The notes beneath the pieces are model-generated. The model searched no databases. It was given only the letters and a program-made list of their open reading frames with translations, and was not told the origin of the DNA. From Chrysomallon squamiferum (lineage: Eukaryota; Mollusca; Gastropoda; Neomphalida; Peltospiridae): 17,328 nt of DNA. Position numbers and translations under genes: made by a program. Positions 1 through 8,847 of this stretch are shown piece by piece. Every line of letters starts with the position of its first letter. Within the stretch, counting starts at the first letter, position 1. Location of the stretch: positions 6,114,494 to 6,131,821 of the forward strand of contig CM022677.1 in the NCBI GenBank assembly GCA_012295275.1, written 5' to 3'.

Positions 1-442
1 GTCACAATTAACAGATAAACAAAGAAACAAGAAGAATAACATTTTACCAGTTGTATGAAACTTCATTGAAATAATTTGTTCATAATTTTAACAGAACCTT
101 AAAAACGAACGTTAGCAGAACACAATTATTTTCTGATTATACATTTATTTTTTGTTATAACCTTATAATAACCAGTTTGTATTATCCCAATTTGTATAAT
201 GTTAATGTAATATTAACATTAGTAATGTACATTTCAGTATAACTGTCTTCATGTTTTTGCATAATGCTAAATATACTGTACTTTATATTAAGGTTTTGGC
301 TCTTAACAATATTGTTTTGATATAATGTTCCTCATAATAATTTTATATAATAGTAATTATATTAATATTTAACATTTTATTTTAATATTAGCACATGAAC
401 AAAGGATGTTTTATAATGTTCTTCATAAGTATTTTCGTCTCA
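1..442. other. AT-rich non-coding sequence
   Basis: Very AT-rich sequence with no open frame of note and no clear repeat unit. It lies downstream of the minus-strand CUB gene, so its right part may hold that gene's 3' UTR and 3' flank. I see nothing else in it. Confidence 0.6.
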
Positions 443-448
443 TTTATT
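443..448 (-). promoter_or_regulatory. Candidate polyadenylation signal of the CUB gene
   Basis: The plus strand reads TTTATT, which is AATAAA on the minus strand. It lies about 90 bases past the stop codon at 540-542, a sensible 3' UTR length. Such hexamers are common by chance in DNA this AT-rich, so the assignment rests on position only. Confidence 0.35.
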
Positions 449-539
449 TAGGCTGACTATATCAATATACCAATACAACTAAAATATCAAATAAATGATC
501 ACATGGTAGATTTCTTTTTATCTTTCTTTGTTGCTGACG

Positions 540-868
540 TCAGACAGACGTCTCTGCGGAATTCCTGTTTGGTTTCAGAAATCTTTGTCTTCTTCTGTCT
601 CTAAATAACTCGTTTTGTGAGGAAGATCTGTCTGCTTCATCTTGATGTCTGTCTGTGTTTCCAACATTAGAAACAGTCTCTGGGATATTTGGCATGGTGG
701 TTATGGTATTTGCAGAACAAGGCACACTGTTTGTGGCATGTTGCATTGTATTAGTGGTATGTGGACTAGTATTTGTAATATTTGTGTTTGTGGTATATGG
801 TATGCTATCAGGGGTAGTTTCAGAATAAGGAGGAGGTAACTCGTTTTGATATGATGACAAAGTCAAAT
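540..868 (-). CDS. Last coding exon of a CUB-domain membrane protein: PPPY tail ending in ETSV
   Basis: The exon follows a good acceptor (a T-rich tract, then TTGGCAG, in minus-strand reading) and is open for 108 codons to a TGA at 540-542. It reads in from a phase-1 junction, as DLTLSSYQNELPPPYSETTP near its start. The middle is rich in Thr, Asn and Pro and probably disordered. The end is basic (RDRRRQRF), then NSAETSV-stop. PPPY is a ligand for WW domains, for example of Nedd4-type ubiquitin ligases, and ETSV matches the class I PDZ-ligand form (T at -2, V at 0). Seen: frame, splice site and motifs. Known: what these motif classes bind. Inferred: a cytoplasmic tail, because it follows the transmembrane exon 1349-1624. 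The full protein identity is unknown. Confidence 0.7.
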
Positions 869-1037
869 CTGCCAACAGAAAATGAAACAAAAGTAAACAT
901 AAATGTGGTAATTTTCAATGAAAATAACAATCATTAACATTGTTTATATCGTGTTTAATTATTTTTATACCTTTTTACACATTTACAGACAATGTAGTAA
1001 ACTGCCAGTGACTCATTTCATACTGATACAAATATAT

Positions 1038-1040
<3 letters not shown>

Positions 1041-1069
<29 letters not shown>
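1041..1069. repeat. (CA)n microsatellite
   Basis: A near-perfect dinucleotide run of about 14 units inside the first intron from the 3' end of the CUB gene. Confidence 0.95.
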
Positions 1070-1072
<3 letters not shown>

Positions 1073-1119
1073 CACATGCACACACTAGATACTTGTAAAG
1101 GAAAGCACTCAACATCACA

Positions 1120-1120
<1 letters not shown>

Positions 1121-1155
<35 letters not shown>
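1121..1155. repeat. (ATT)n microsatellite
   Basis: A perfect trinucleotide run of nearly 12 units, in the same intron as the (CA)n run. Confidence 0.95.
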
Positions 1156-1348
1156 GAAATTACATATCTATTTCTTTTGTAATGTTAACCATTAATCATT
1201 TGCTATTCACTATTTAACATTTATTATAAAATTATTATTAAATTATAATGTATTAAATTTTAGATCAATAACCATAAATGAATTTCAGAGAACACATAAC
1301 AAATATCTTATTATAAACACATAATAACATAAAAACAAATCTGCGTAC

Positions 1349-1624
1349 CTGATTGAAAGCTGTCGTTAGGGAGACCAGGGTAGGGGGAGGTGCCCCTAGA
1401 TCTACCTGGTCAGTGGAATCAATAACAAAGACAGGAGACATGAAATAGACGGTGCTGTCAGTACGGTTGACGTTGACAACGATGCTGCCACATCGTCGTC
1501 TGGGTGGTGTGTGGTTTTGCTGGCGATGTCTGACAATAAGTCCCTGTAACTGTAGCAACGGCAGCTACAACAGCCAAACTTCCAAAACTACATCCTGTGA
1601 CTAATCCAATGAAAGTGCTGTTTT
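1349..1624 (-). CDS. Transmembrane and juxtamembrane exon of the CUB gene, with two compensating frameshifts
   Basis: After the acceptor TGCCCATAAAG the exon reads ENSTFIGLVTGCSFGSLAV and on through AAVATVTG. This is a clean transmembrane helix and completes the phase-1 codon left by the CUB exon. The frame then runs to a stop, but a +1 shift at a GGG run (about 1541-1543) opens LIVRHRQQ, the basic stop-transfer flank expected after such a helix. That frame stays open for about 55 codons to LGAPPP. A second, opposite shift at a CCCCC run (about 1382-1389) gives YPGLPNDSFQS, creating a PPPY and leaving the exon in phase 1, as the next exon needs. The exon length fits the phases as it stands, so the two shifts cancel. 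Assembly or read errors in homopolymers are the simplest cause; a decayed copy is possible. The donor is CAG|GTACGC. Confidence 0.6.
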
Positions 1625-1699
1625 CTTTATGGGCAGTAGAAGAACAACAAAAAATAAAGAAAAATAAATAAGTAAATAATAATAAAAAATAAATAATAA

Positions 1700-1738
<39 letters not shown>

Positions 1739-2229
1739 CAACAACAACAACAATAATAATAATAATAATAAAATAACAAACAAACAAACAAATATAAATA
1801 ATTTTTATTTTTTATTTTGTAACGAATGGGACCATATTTTAAAGGTTTTTGATAGTATATCATTATATTGTTATACTTTGTTGTTGTCTGGAAAAACAAC
1901 TGATTATTGTGTTCACTGTGGTGTTTGCCTCTAAAAAGTGACATTTAAATGTTTTTGTACCAGTATATCATTATATTGCCATACTTTGTTTTTTTGAATG
2001 ATTAACCTAAACAGTGACCACCTACAGTATATTTTTTTGATTAACCTCACCACCATATATATTCTAAAATAACATATATATTTTATTTATTATTATTCAT
2101 TATCCTTTCGAACGTAATGTTCTTGATAAAATTTACGATCTTTAAATCAATTCAGTTGTCAACGATTCTTGATAAATAGGTAAATAATTAAAATAATGAA
2201 TAAATTAAAAAATTAATAAATAAATTCAC
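1625..2229 (-). other. Intron of the CUB gene
   Basis: AT-rich intron between the CUB and transmembrane exons. It contains a compound ATA/CAA/AAT/CAAA microsatellite near its 3' end (1693-1791). A sequence close to AGTATATCATTATATTG, each time followed soon by ATACTTTG, occurs twice (about 1853 and 1962). No exon was seen. Confidence 0.55.
1693..1791. repeat. Compound (ATA)n(CAA)n(AAT)n(CAAA)n microsatellite
   Basis: Contiguous trinucleotide and tetranucleotide runs. They translate into long Tyr, Ile, Leu or Cys homopolymers on the minus strand, which are spurious. The run sits about 70 bases from the transmembrane-exon acceptor. Confidence 0.9.
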
Positions 2230-2374
2230 CTGCTATCTGGACAGCCTGATACATTATTTTGAAACCATTTTCACTGGTGGAGCTATCTGAGAAAAACCTC
2301 AGAAACGTGTTGTTCGGTGCTCTGAAACTGTGGAGTGGAAGTACCACAGAATGACCCAAGCTTGACTGCAGATG
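2230..2374 (-). CDS. Exon encoding the C-terminal half of a CUB domain
   Basis: Minus-strand exon between acceptor GTTTTTCAG and donor GCAG|GTGAAT: 48 codons plus one base, entering in phase 0. It reads SSLGHSVVLPLHSF, then APNNTFLRFFSDSSTSENGF, then KIMYQAV. The order (hydrophobic strand, N-x-hydrophobic-x-hydrophobic-x-F, S-D-S, G-F-x-x-x-Y) is the classic end of a CUB domain, an extracellular beta-sandwich found in receptors, neuropilin and tolloid relatives, and astacin proteases. SD in that loop is often calcium-associated. NNT is an N-glycosylation sequon. A second CAG nine bases inside the exon could act as an in-frame alternative acceptor. The N-terminal half of the domain and the signal peptide lie upstream (higher coordinates) and were not found. 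The join to the transmembrane exon is supported by phase. Confidence 0.75.
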
Positions 2375-2510
2375 CTGAAAAACAAATACTTAATGACAGT
2401 GAGTAAGTAAGACAGACCGAGACAAATGACTTTGCTAATTGACTTTAGAAAGAGAGAGAGATGTAATGAGAAAATAAGTCAAAGAGAGAGAGGGATAAAC
2501 AACAAATGAC

Positions 2511-2513
2511 TGT

Positions 2514-2600
<87 letters not shown>
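2511..2600. repeat. (TG)n(AG)n compound microsatellite
   Basis: About 14 TG units run directly into about 31 AG units. The Ser-Leu-rich open frames across it are repeat translations, not genes. Confidence 0.95.
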
Positions 2601-2604
<4 letters not shown>

Positions 2605-2975
2605 TCAGAATGTAAATGGGTGGGGTTAAGCAGGGGGACAATGTTCAACTACTTTTTAGTTTCAGTTATTGTCTGATTTATGTATTCAGAATTGTGTAAT
2701 TCTGTGAAAATGAGGTGACTAGGAGTGTGAAGAAAAAAAACAATGAAAATAAAATCATTCAGCTCATAGCGTCTGCTACTTTTTTGCCAGGGGAAGGAGC
2801 GCTCACCCATTTTTATCTATCCGCCCCCTGCCCTAGACCCGTCAGACAGCTTGTGAAGTTCAGAACCAAGTTGAAACTTTAAAGTTTCTTGTCAGCATGT
2901 TCCTCTGTGTGAGCTCGTAGGATCGAATCACATCGTTTTCTGGAGGTTCCATTTATCCTGTACGGATAATTAACG

Positions 2976-3060
2976 TAAGGAACATAACTCTAATCTAAGC
3001 TTGTGAACCCCTGTCACTAAAGGCAGATAAGTCTAATCAATATAATTTTTACTTAGTGGA
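2976..3060 (-). repeat. Inverted copy of the 101-bp tandem-repeat unit, inside the inverted-repeat element
   Basis: Read on the minus strand this segment carries AAATTATATTGATTAGACTT, then ATCTGCCTTTAGTGA, GTTCACAA, AGATTAGAGTTA and TCCTTAC in the same order as the tandem units at 15701-15994. It is a single copy in opposite orientation. Confidence 0.7.
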
Positions 3061-3099
3061 ATAAACTCCTCCCACTTCCTGTAACACATCATGGCTTAT

Positions 3100-3125
3100 G
3101 TCACGTGACCTTATATATATAAAGA
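3100..3125. promoter_or_regulatory. GTCACGTGAC palindrome followed by a TATA-like run
   Basis: A perfect 10-bp palindrome at 3100-3109 has a CACGTG E-box core and matches the CLEAR/TFEB-type consensus. It is followed at once by TTATATATATAAAG. Both lie in the middle of the inverted-repeat element. This could be a promoter carried by the element; function is inference from the motifs alone. Confidence 0.3.
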
Positions 3126-3147
3126 ATATGATTTTTCCACAATCTTT

Positions 3148-3182
3148 ACGTGCTTCACAACAGCTTGCTCTGATTAGCACGT
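3148..3182. repeat. Short inverted repeat ACGTGCT / AGCACGT
   Basis: Seven-base perfect arms at 3148-3154 and 3176-3182 with a 21-base loop, inside the inverted-repeat element. Possible hairpin; no function assigned. Confidence 0.35.
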
Positions 3183-3388
3183 TAATTTTTTTCATTCATT
3201 TCATTCATTCCACAATCTTTCATAGATGAATCTGGGATCGGAAAGTACTGTTTGGAACCGCCAAAAATTCCGAGATTCGATCACAGAATGCTGACAAGAA
3301 ACTTTGAAGTTTCAACTTGGCTCTTCACAAGCTGTCTGAGCGCGGGGGACTAGGGCAGGAGGGCATGCGTACGCACCTCACCCCCCTG

Positions 3389-3592
3389 TCAGGACCCGAA
3401 TTTGAATTATACTTTATATTTACTTCAGTACAATTATTCGTTTTTATTTCTTAAACTATTTTTTTTTTATTCTGCTGTTACAGTTTTCTATTATTTGAAT
3501 ACTTTTTTTTATTAGAATAATTTTTTGTTATCTTCGCTAAATAATTAAACAGCATATCCCAAACACGACAAATATAATTGTGTTCAGAATTT
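3389..3592. other. AT-rich spacer between two repeats
   Basis: T-rich sequence with several homopolymer tracts between the inverted-repeat element and the dispersed repeat. I see no gene or motif in it. Confidence 0.5.
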
Positions 3593-3784
3593 TTTTAGCA
3601 CTTAACTAAACAAATTAAATGAAACAGAAGTCTAAATTTGAAAATAAATCATTATTTTATTTTTATTTTCCTTTTTCAAAATCTGTTGTTGTTAATGTTG
3701 CTATCCATTATCATCGTTATATTCATTCCTATTATTAATGGACAAAATAGTTATTTCCCTTAGACGACCTAGTTTATCATTATT

Positions 3785-3804
3785 TTTATTATTATTATTA
3801 GTAT

Positions 3805-3839
<35 letters not shown>

Positions 3840-3840
3840 T
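3785..3840. repeat. (ATT)n(TAG)n microsatellite
   Basis: A short ATT run leads into about 11 TAG units, inside the part of the dispersed repeat that copy 2 lacks. Confidence 0.9.
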
Positions 3841-4211
3841 CTCTATGTGTGCATTCCTAATTTATTTCATGTTTCTTTATTAAAAACTTAATATTTCTTC
3901 ATTCATGCTATTCAGAGCAAAATTAGATCAATAATTAAACTTTGTTACGAAATTCCGTTTTGATACGTGAAAATTTTTATATTTTATTTATTATGATTAG
4001 AGAAAGAGAGATTTGGGTTTCACTACGACTGTAAGTATGTATGTTTTCATAAAAATTTCATTTCACTGTAAAACTGTAGTATAAAAATGTCAAATACACA
4101 TAAATACTGTTTTTCACTCTTTCATACTGATACGTTATTTAAATTTCACAAATATAATGATTTCTAGAGCGTGGCATGTAACATCAATTCAACTGTTTAA
4201 AAGTTTAAGTT

Positions 4212-4246
4212 TGTGTGTGTATGTGTGTGTGTGTGTGTGTGTGTGT
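4212..4246. repeat. (GT)n microsatellite within the dispersed repeat
   Basis: A GT run with one interruption. Copy 2 has only a short degenerate GT-rich stretch at the same relative place (about 14001-14025), so the run has expanded or decayed since the copies diverged. Confidence 0.85.
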
Positions 4247-4391
4247 TTCATCTATCTTTAATTTTTGTTTGTTTTTATTTTTATTCTTGATATTATTGCT
4301 AACATTGTTATTATTGCTATGGTAGTACATAATTATTACTATTTTTATTATTGTTGTTGGTTAAGTGCTTTAGGTAAAATAGTTAATTTTG

Positions 4392-5051
<660 letters not shown>

Positions 5052-5071
5052 ACTGTCAGAGATGCCTTCAT

Positions 5072-5296
5072 TTATCCACCACAAGGATAACATAGAGCAG
5101 CAGTTTCTTCGTCATCCACAAGTCCATTTCTTCGTAAAAATTCAACTGCCTCAGTCTCGTCGTCACCAGATCGTGGTTTCTGCCGAAGACGTCTTAAATC
5201 ATGGCCACTGAAACCGATTCACTCCCGAGTCAGAAAGCGGCCGATCAAGCCGATTCTCCGCAACCAGGATCTCCTGAATTCTGTTCGAAAGTTCTA
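5072..5296 (-). CDS. Coding-like segment, possibly a frameshifted exon or transposon ORF piece
   Basis: On the minus strand, after an acceptor-like CTCCCAAAG, one frame reads VELSNRIQEILVAENRLDRP and on to SGVNRFQ. A second frame then continues DLRRLRQKPRSGDDETEAVE and LRRNGLVDDEETAALCYPC, ending at a TAA (5072-5074). The two frames join if one base is lost at the CC near 5202-5203. The composition is charged and protein-like, with higher GC and CpG than the surroundings. The plus strand is also open here (ATG at 5201), so the coding strand is unproven. I do not recognise a family. It starts directly after the (GA)n tract. Confidence 0.3.
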
Positions 5297-5368
5297 CTTT
5301 GGGAGAAAAATGGTCATTCTTTTTATGAGATATGGACTGAATCTCAGAATTACTATTTATGTTACTAA
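5201..5368 (+). CDS. Alternative small ORF on the opposite strand, 55 residues
   Basis: The start is AAATCATGG, a favourable Kozak-like context, and the frame runs to TAA at 5366-5368. The product begins MATETDSLPSQKAADQ and continues ADSPQPGSPEFCSK. It could be a first exon of a plus-strand gene, but no strong donor is visible inside it. It overlaps the minus-strand candidate at 5072-5296; at most one is likely real. No family recognised. Confidence 0.2.
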   Translation: MATETDSLPSQKAADQADSPQPGSPEFCSKVLLWEKNGHSFYEIWTESQNYYLCY

Positions 5369-5877
5369 ATCTGGGTTGAAATGATATAGAAGCCGGTTAC
5401 GTATTCATTGCCTGATTGTGCCGCTTTGCCTAATAAAATCATCAAAGTTATTTAGGCACATAACTTCTTGACTAATATTAGTTACAGACTGTATATATGA
5501 GGACTTCAGCACTAAATCGGGGGAGGTTTTGAGCAGTTTATTTCTCACGCCGGAAAAAGATAAATATCTCTTTTTCTTTTCTTTTTTGTTTCCTTTATTT
5601 TTTTTTCTTCGCATTTTGACAATGCCTTGGAAATAATGTAGCAAATGATGATGGAATAAATATGTTGAATTAGTGTTAGTGGGGAGAATATGTTTGAAAA
5701 AATATATGGGTTCTGAACTTGCTATTGGAAAATGATGAACCCCTAAACATTTTAATTTCAGGTTTTCTAATTTATTCCTTTTAAATGTTAATTAATTTTG
5801 ATATATAACCTGCCACAGAAAATATTGTTAAAAATTCAGTTATTTATTTTTGTAATCATATCTCTTACAAGCATGTA

Positions 5878-5923
<46 letters not shown>

Positions 5924-5975
5924 TATTAATTAATTAATTAACATTAGTAAACTAACATTAGTTGTTTTTTTGCAG
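5369..5975. other. Non-coding sequence with an ATT/AATT microsatellite
   Basis: AT-rich. It contains (ATT)n at about 5879-5922, running into (AATT)n to about 5940. It ends at an acceptor-like GTTGTTTTTTTGCAG (5961-5975). A 79-codon minus-strand open frame at 5405-5644 is Lys-rich, across a T-rich run, and not convincing. Confidence 0.5.
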
Positions 5976-6247
5976 ACGCGAATTGCAATTTTACCAACAG
6001 GAACACAAAGAGGAAAACAGATTATAATCAGAACCGAACAGTGATTTCGGGCAGGAACCTTTATTTTCAAAATCGTCAGTTAAATACGAAAATAGAGGGC
6101 ATACGGATTAACCAAAACATGATTCATGTATTTGTTCAAATTTACATATACACCTATATATATAAACTGTTTTGTGAATCAAGTAGGCTGTATATATCCT
6201 TTTTCCTTTTTTATTTCTTTTTTTGCATTCACGGAAACATACGATGA
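5976..6247 (+). CDS. Weak candidate exon after a strong acceptor
   Basis: A very good acceptor precedes 5976. One frame (from 5978) is open through NRNTKRKTDYNQNRTVISGR to a stop near 6245; the frame starting at 5976 is open for 22 codons (RIAILPTGTQRGKQIIIRTE). Neither frame shows a recognisable domain, there is no strong donor, and the 3' part dissolves into Tyr/Ile/Phe-rich AT sequence. It could be a terminal exon or chance. Confidence 0.15.
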
Positions 6248-7129
6248 TCTCCGATTGTTCGCTTGAAGTACAAGCAGACGTGATTTGTTTTTACAATAAA
6301 AAATAAACAGTATGTTAAAATAATAGCAATAGTTAACAATATATAACTGGAACTTTGAAACTGTCATGCGTGCTCAGAGTATTCTGTGAAAACAAGCGAT
6401 CTCTGGGACTACTGTTAGTACAGTGGTACTATAAATTAATAGTATATAGTGATGTATTGTCGGTAGCCTTTATAAAAGTTTATTGTTTTGTACGTTGGCA
6501 CATTGTATATAATTATAATAATAAATAGATAAATAATAATACTAAATACTAAATGAAAACATCATTTTAAAAGATATGAGCAAAGTTTATCAACTGAGAT
6601 AACTGAATAAATAAATGCAAATAGACGACACGTTACAAACAAAATGAATGATAGGAAATTCTAATTTATATTTTAATAGCATTATTGTTATGGTTATAAT
6701 TATTACTATTATTATTATCATCATAAACAGTATAATTTTTAGTGAATATGTTAATATTACAATTATTACATTTATGGACTTATATAAATTCTGTTATTTA
6801 ATTTCATATTTTAAAATTAATGATTTTTAGATGTATTTGCATCTGATTTGGAAATGAAATAGCAGTTACACTGTAAGCAGCTACAGATATTTCACACGGT
6901 TTACATGTTCTGTATGACGGGGAGTTGGGCAGTGTTTGAAGAGTGAATCAGGTGACATGGTGCGAGTTGCAAAATATTCCAGTCAGGTTTATTATGAATT
7001 ATTTTAATAATTATTCACACTTTGAGAGATCAGGAATCATCTTTTGTACACAAATACTCAGAGTTTTATACATGATTATATTAATAAATTATAGAGATTT
7101 CTATTTTTTAAATTAATTAATTAATTAAT
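6248..7129. other. AT-rich non-coding sequence
   Basis: No exon with convincing splice sites. It ends in an (AATT)n run (7111-7129) directly before the candidate start codon at 7130. The less AT-rich stretch at about 6895-6990 is a possible promoter or 5' UTR region, but I see no defined core motif. Confidence 0.45.
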
Positions 7130-7138
7130 ATGGCTGAG
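7130..7138 (+). CDS. Candidate first coding exon (Met-Ala-Glu) with a strong donor
   Basis: ATG GCT GAG is followed by GTAAGAGT, a near-consensus donor. A at -3 and G at +4 give a good initiation context. A three-codon first exon is plausible in animal genes, and it lies upstream of the phase-consistent exon series that begins at 8350. The exon that would bridge phase 0 to phase 1 between the two was not found. A nine-base AAG-ending microexon (7609-7617, TTTTTCAG before and GTACCC after) is possible but would not change the phase. Confidence 0.3.
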
Positions 7139-8349
7139 GTAAGAGTGAAATCTATTTATTAAACTAATTAGTTATCAAAACATTTGTAACAACTGGAAGT
7201 GTGTTTCTAATGTTAGATTTCTAATAAAAATCACAAAAATATTTTATCATAAATATGTAGTTGTAAATATTTGTTGTGACAGTGTTAGTCTGTGTCTGTA
7301 TGTGTGAGTGCTGTATGTGAATATATATATTTGTAAAATGTCATTTTCATGTGTTGTAATGAACATATTTATATATAAATGTATCATGTGTTTGTAATTG
7401 GGTCTGTTTACACTGTGGTATGTCTGAACTGTTTGTGTTGTGCATGTCCTTATTAGGTTTTATATGTATATGTTATAATGTGTGTATATGTGTTGTTTTG
7501 TGTGTTCATTGACATATATTTTCTAATTTAAAGTGAACTTTTGGTGAAACCATATATTTCCAATTTTCTTATTGCAAAAGATAAGATTTAACAATATATG
7601 TTTTTCAGAAAAATAAGGTACCCAATGTACAATTTTATTATTGTCAAATTTGTTATTACAAGGAATTAACATATGTGCTCAAAATAAGTTAACCAGTTTT
7701 ATTATCATCATCATTATAGTTATTATCATTTTATTGTTGTTAACATCATTATCATCATTATCATTATTATTGTTACCATTATTGATATTATCATCATTAT
7801 CATCATCATTATTATAAGTATTATTCCTGTTGTTGTTGATGGTGTTGGGAATGGTGTTTTTGTTGTCATTATTATTATCAGATCTTCTGTTATGATTTAT
7901 TAAACTGAATTATGTTAAAAACCAAATGATTAAAGCAAAACAAAAACTCTAAATGTAAGAATTATTTCTGTTTTGTGGCAGTGATTTTATTAATGTCAAT
8001 TTGATCCACTGAGTTTTGGTTTTTACATCATTTATTTTGATTATTTGATTAAAATAATTAAATTACTGATTGTTGACAGATATAATAATTTTAAAAATGT
8101 AAGTTTCCATTTATGGCTGATTTAAAAAAGAAATCTCTTCTTTAATTGGAAAAAAAAATGGTGCATTGGGGGTAATTATTTTTATATATACTTTCTAAAA
8201 TATTTACTTAATTTACTTTCTTACTTACTTTAGTTTTCTGCTTATTTGATTACTTATTTCATTCATAGCTATGCTTTTACTTATTTAGCTACTTACTTGT
8301 CAGATTAGTTTGTTCTTTCTTTCTTTTTTTGTTTTTGTGTTTGGTTCAG
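7139..8349. other. Probable intron sequence with degenerate ATT/ATC repeats
   Basis: TG-rich from about 7270 to 7500, then a degenerate (ATT/ATC)n block at about 7695-7880. A strong acceptor-like TTTCTGTTTTGTGGCAG ends at 7981, but the sequence after it closes quickly in every frame. Nothing else was recognised. Confidence 0.45.
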
Positions 8350-8431
8350 CATGGAACACTGATCTGCACAACAAATTTCTTCATGTTGGAGATTCATGGC
8401 TGCTGGCATCAACCCCTTTATCAAAAAGAAG
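8350..8431 (+). CDS. Internal exon of an unrecognised plus-strand gene
   Basis: The acceptor is TTTGTGTTTGGTTCAG and the donor AAG|GTTTTA, giving an 82-base exon. Entering with one base carried over, it reads WNTDLHNKFLHVGDSWLLA then STPLSKRR, and exits in phase 2. That matches the entry phase of the next exon. The Trp, His and Asp content differs from the repeat translations around it. A second frame is also open (HGTLICTTNFFMLEIHG), so frame choice rests on the join to the exons at 8790 and 8978. No family recognised. Confidence 0.45.
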
Positions 8432-8441
8432 GTTTTACTAT

Positions 8442-8530
8442 TAATATTATTATTTTTCTTATTATTTTTTTTCTTATTATTTTTTCTTATTATTATTGTT
8501 ATTGTTATTATTACTTCTTGTTATTGTTGA
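8442..8530. repeat. Degenerate (ATT)n / (CTT)n repeat
   Basis: Interrupted pyrimidine-rich and ATT units directly after the exon at 8350-8431. The open frame running from the exon into this block is not real past 8431. Confidence 0.7.
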
Positions 8531-8789
8531 TCATGTTACTATTTCATAAATAACAATCTTTTTGTATGCATGGTAAAATGGCCAATGAGTTGCACATTAA
8601 AAGCAAGTACTAGTTCACTATTTACAAAATATGGCATTTAAGTTACCTTTAATTACAACATTTGCCATTATACCTTGATTATGTTGAAGAGTGTTTACCT
8701 GTATGCAGTATGTATTTATTTGTAGGACGAGAAAGTCACTCTAAGAAGTGGTTACTATGGTAACTGTGATTCTGTTCCTGTATTTGCAG

Positions 8790-8847
8790 GATGGTCACAC
8801 ACTTTTGCAGGATGGTCAGACACCATGACACTGTCTTTGGAATACAA
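8790..8847 (+). CDS. Internal exon with two tandem acceptors
   Basis: Two acceptors 21 bases apart (TATTTGCAG|GATGGTC and CTTTTGCAG|GATGGTC) would add or skip seven residues without changing frame. With two bases carried in from the previous exon it reads RMVTHFCRMVRHHDTVFGIQ, or RMVRHHDTVFGIQ from the second acceptor. It exits in phase 0 at CAA|GTACAT, matching the next exon. If the donor is not used, the frame stays open to a stop near 8928. Over that stretch the HHDTV block repeats once in frame, 51 bases on (8817 and 8868). The donor is moderate. Confidence 0.4.

Larger units (their letters stand above)
869..1348 (-). other. Intron of the CUB gene with two microsatellites
   Basis: This intron separates the tail exon from the transmembrane exon. 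It runs from the donor CAG|GTACGC (minus strand, at 1348) to the acceptor at 869-870. It holds a (CA)n run at 1041-1069 and an (ATT)n run at 1121-1155. No further exon was recognised in it. Confidence 0.55.
2788..3388. mobile_element. Non-autonomous element with long imperfect terminal inverted repeats
   Basis: The left arm (about 2788-2960) and right arm (about 3225-3388) are reverse complements over more than 100 bases with some mismatches and gaps. Anchor matches are CCCTGCCCTAG / CTAGGGCAGG, CAGACAGCTTGTGAAG / CTTCACAAGCTGTCTG and TTTCTTGTCAGCAT / ATGCTGACAAGAAA. The outermost match is CAGGGG at 2788 against CCCCTG ending at 3388. There is no coding capacity, so it would be a MITE-like element mobilised in trans. 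CAG-initial termini recall hAT-type ends, but I could not find a convincing 8-bp target-site duplication. Superfamily and exact ends are therefore open. A GGATCGAATCA string (2920-2930) resembles a tRNA B box, without a matching A box. Confidence 0.65.

Noticed and set aside
642-839. Plus-strand 65-codon frame opposite the tail exon
   Set aside because: Shadow of the minus-strand exon, whose splice site, PPPY motif and phase are far better support.
1458-1944. Minus-strand frames starting with Tyr, Ile or Leu homopolymers
   Set aside because: The homopolymer part is the ATA/CAA microsatellite. Only the part downstream of the acceptor at 1625 is taken as coding.
2920-2930. GGATCGAATCA resembling a tRNA/SINE B box
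   Set aside because: No A box at the proper distance, no cloverleaf and no SINE-like 3' tail; it lies in an inverted-repeat arm. Noted only within the element entry.
5405-5644. Minus-strand 79-codon Lys-rich open frame
   Set aside because: Its N-terminal part is a low-complexity Lys/Arg stretch from a T-rich run; no acceptor, domain or phase partner was seen.
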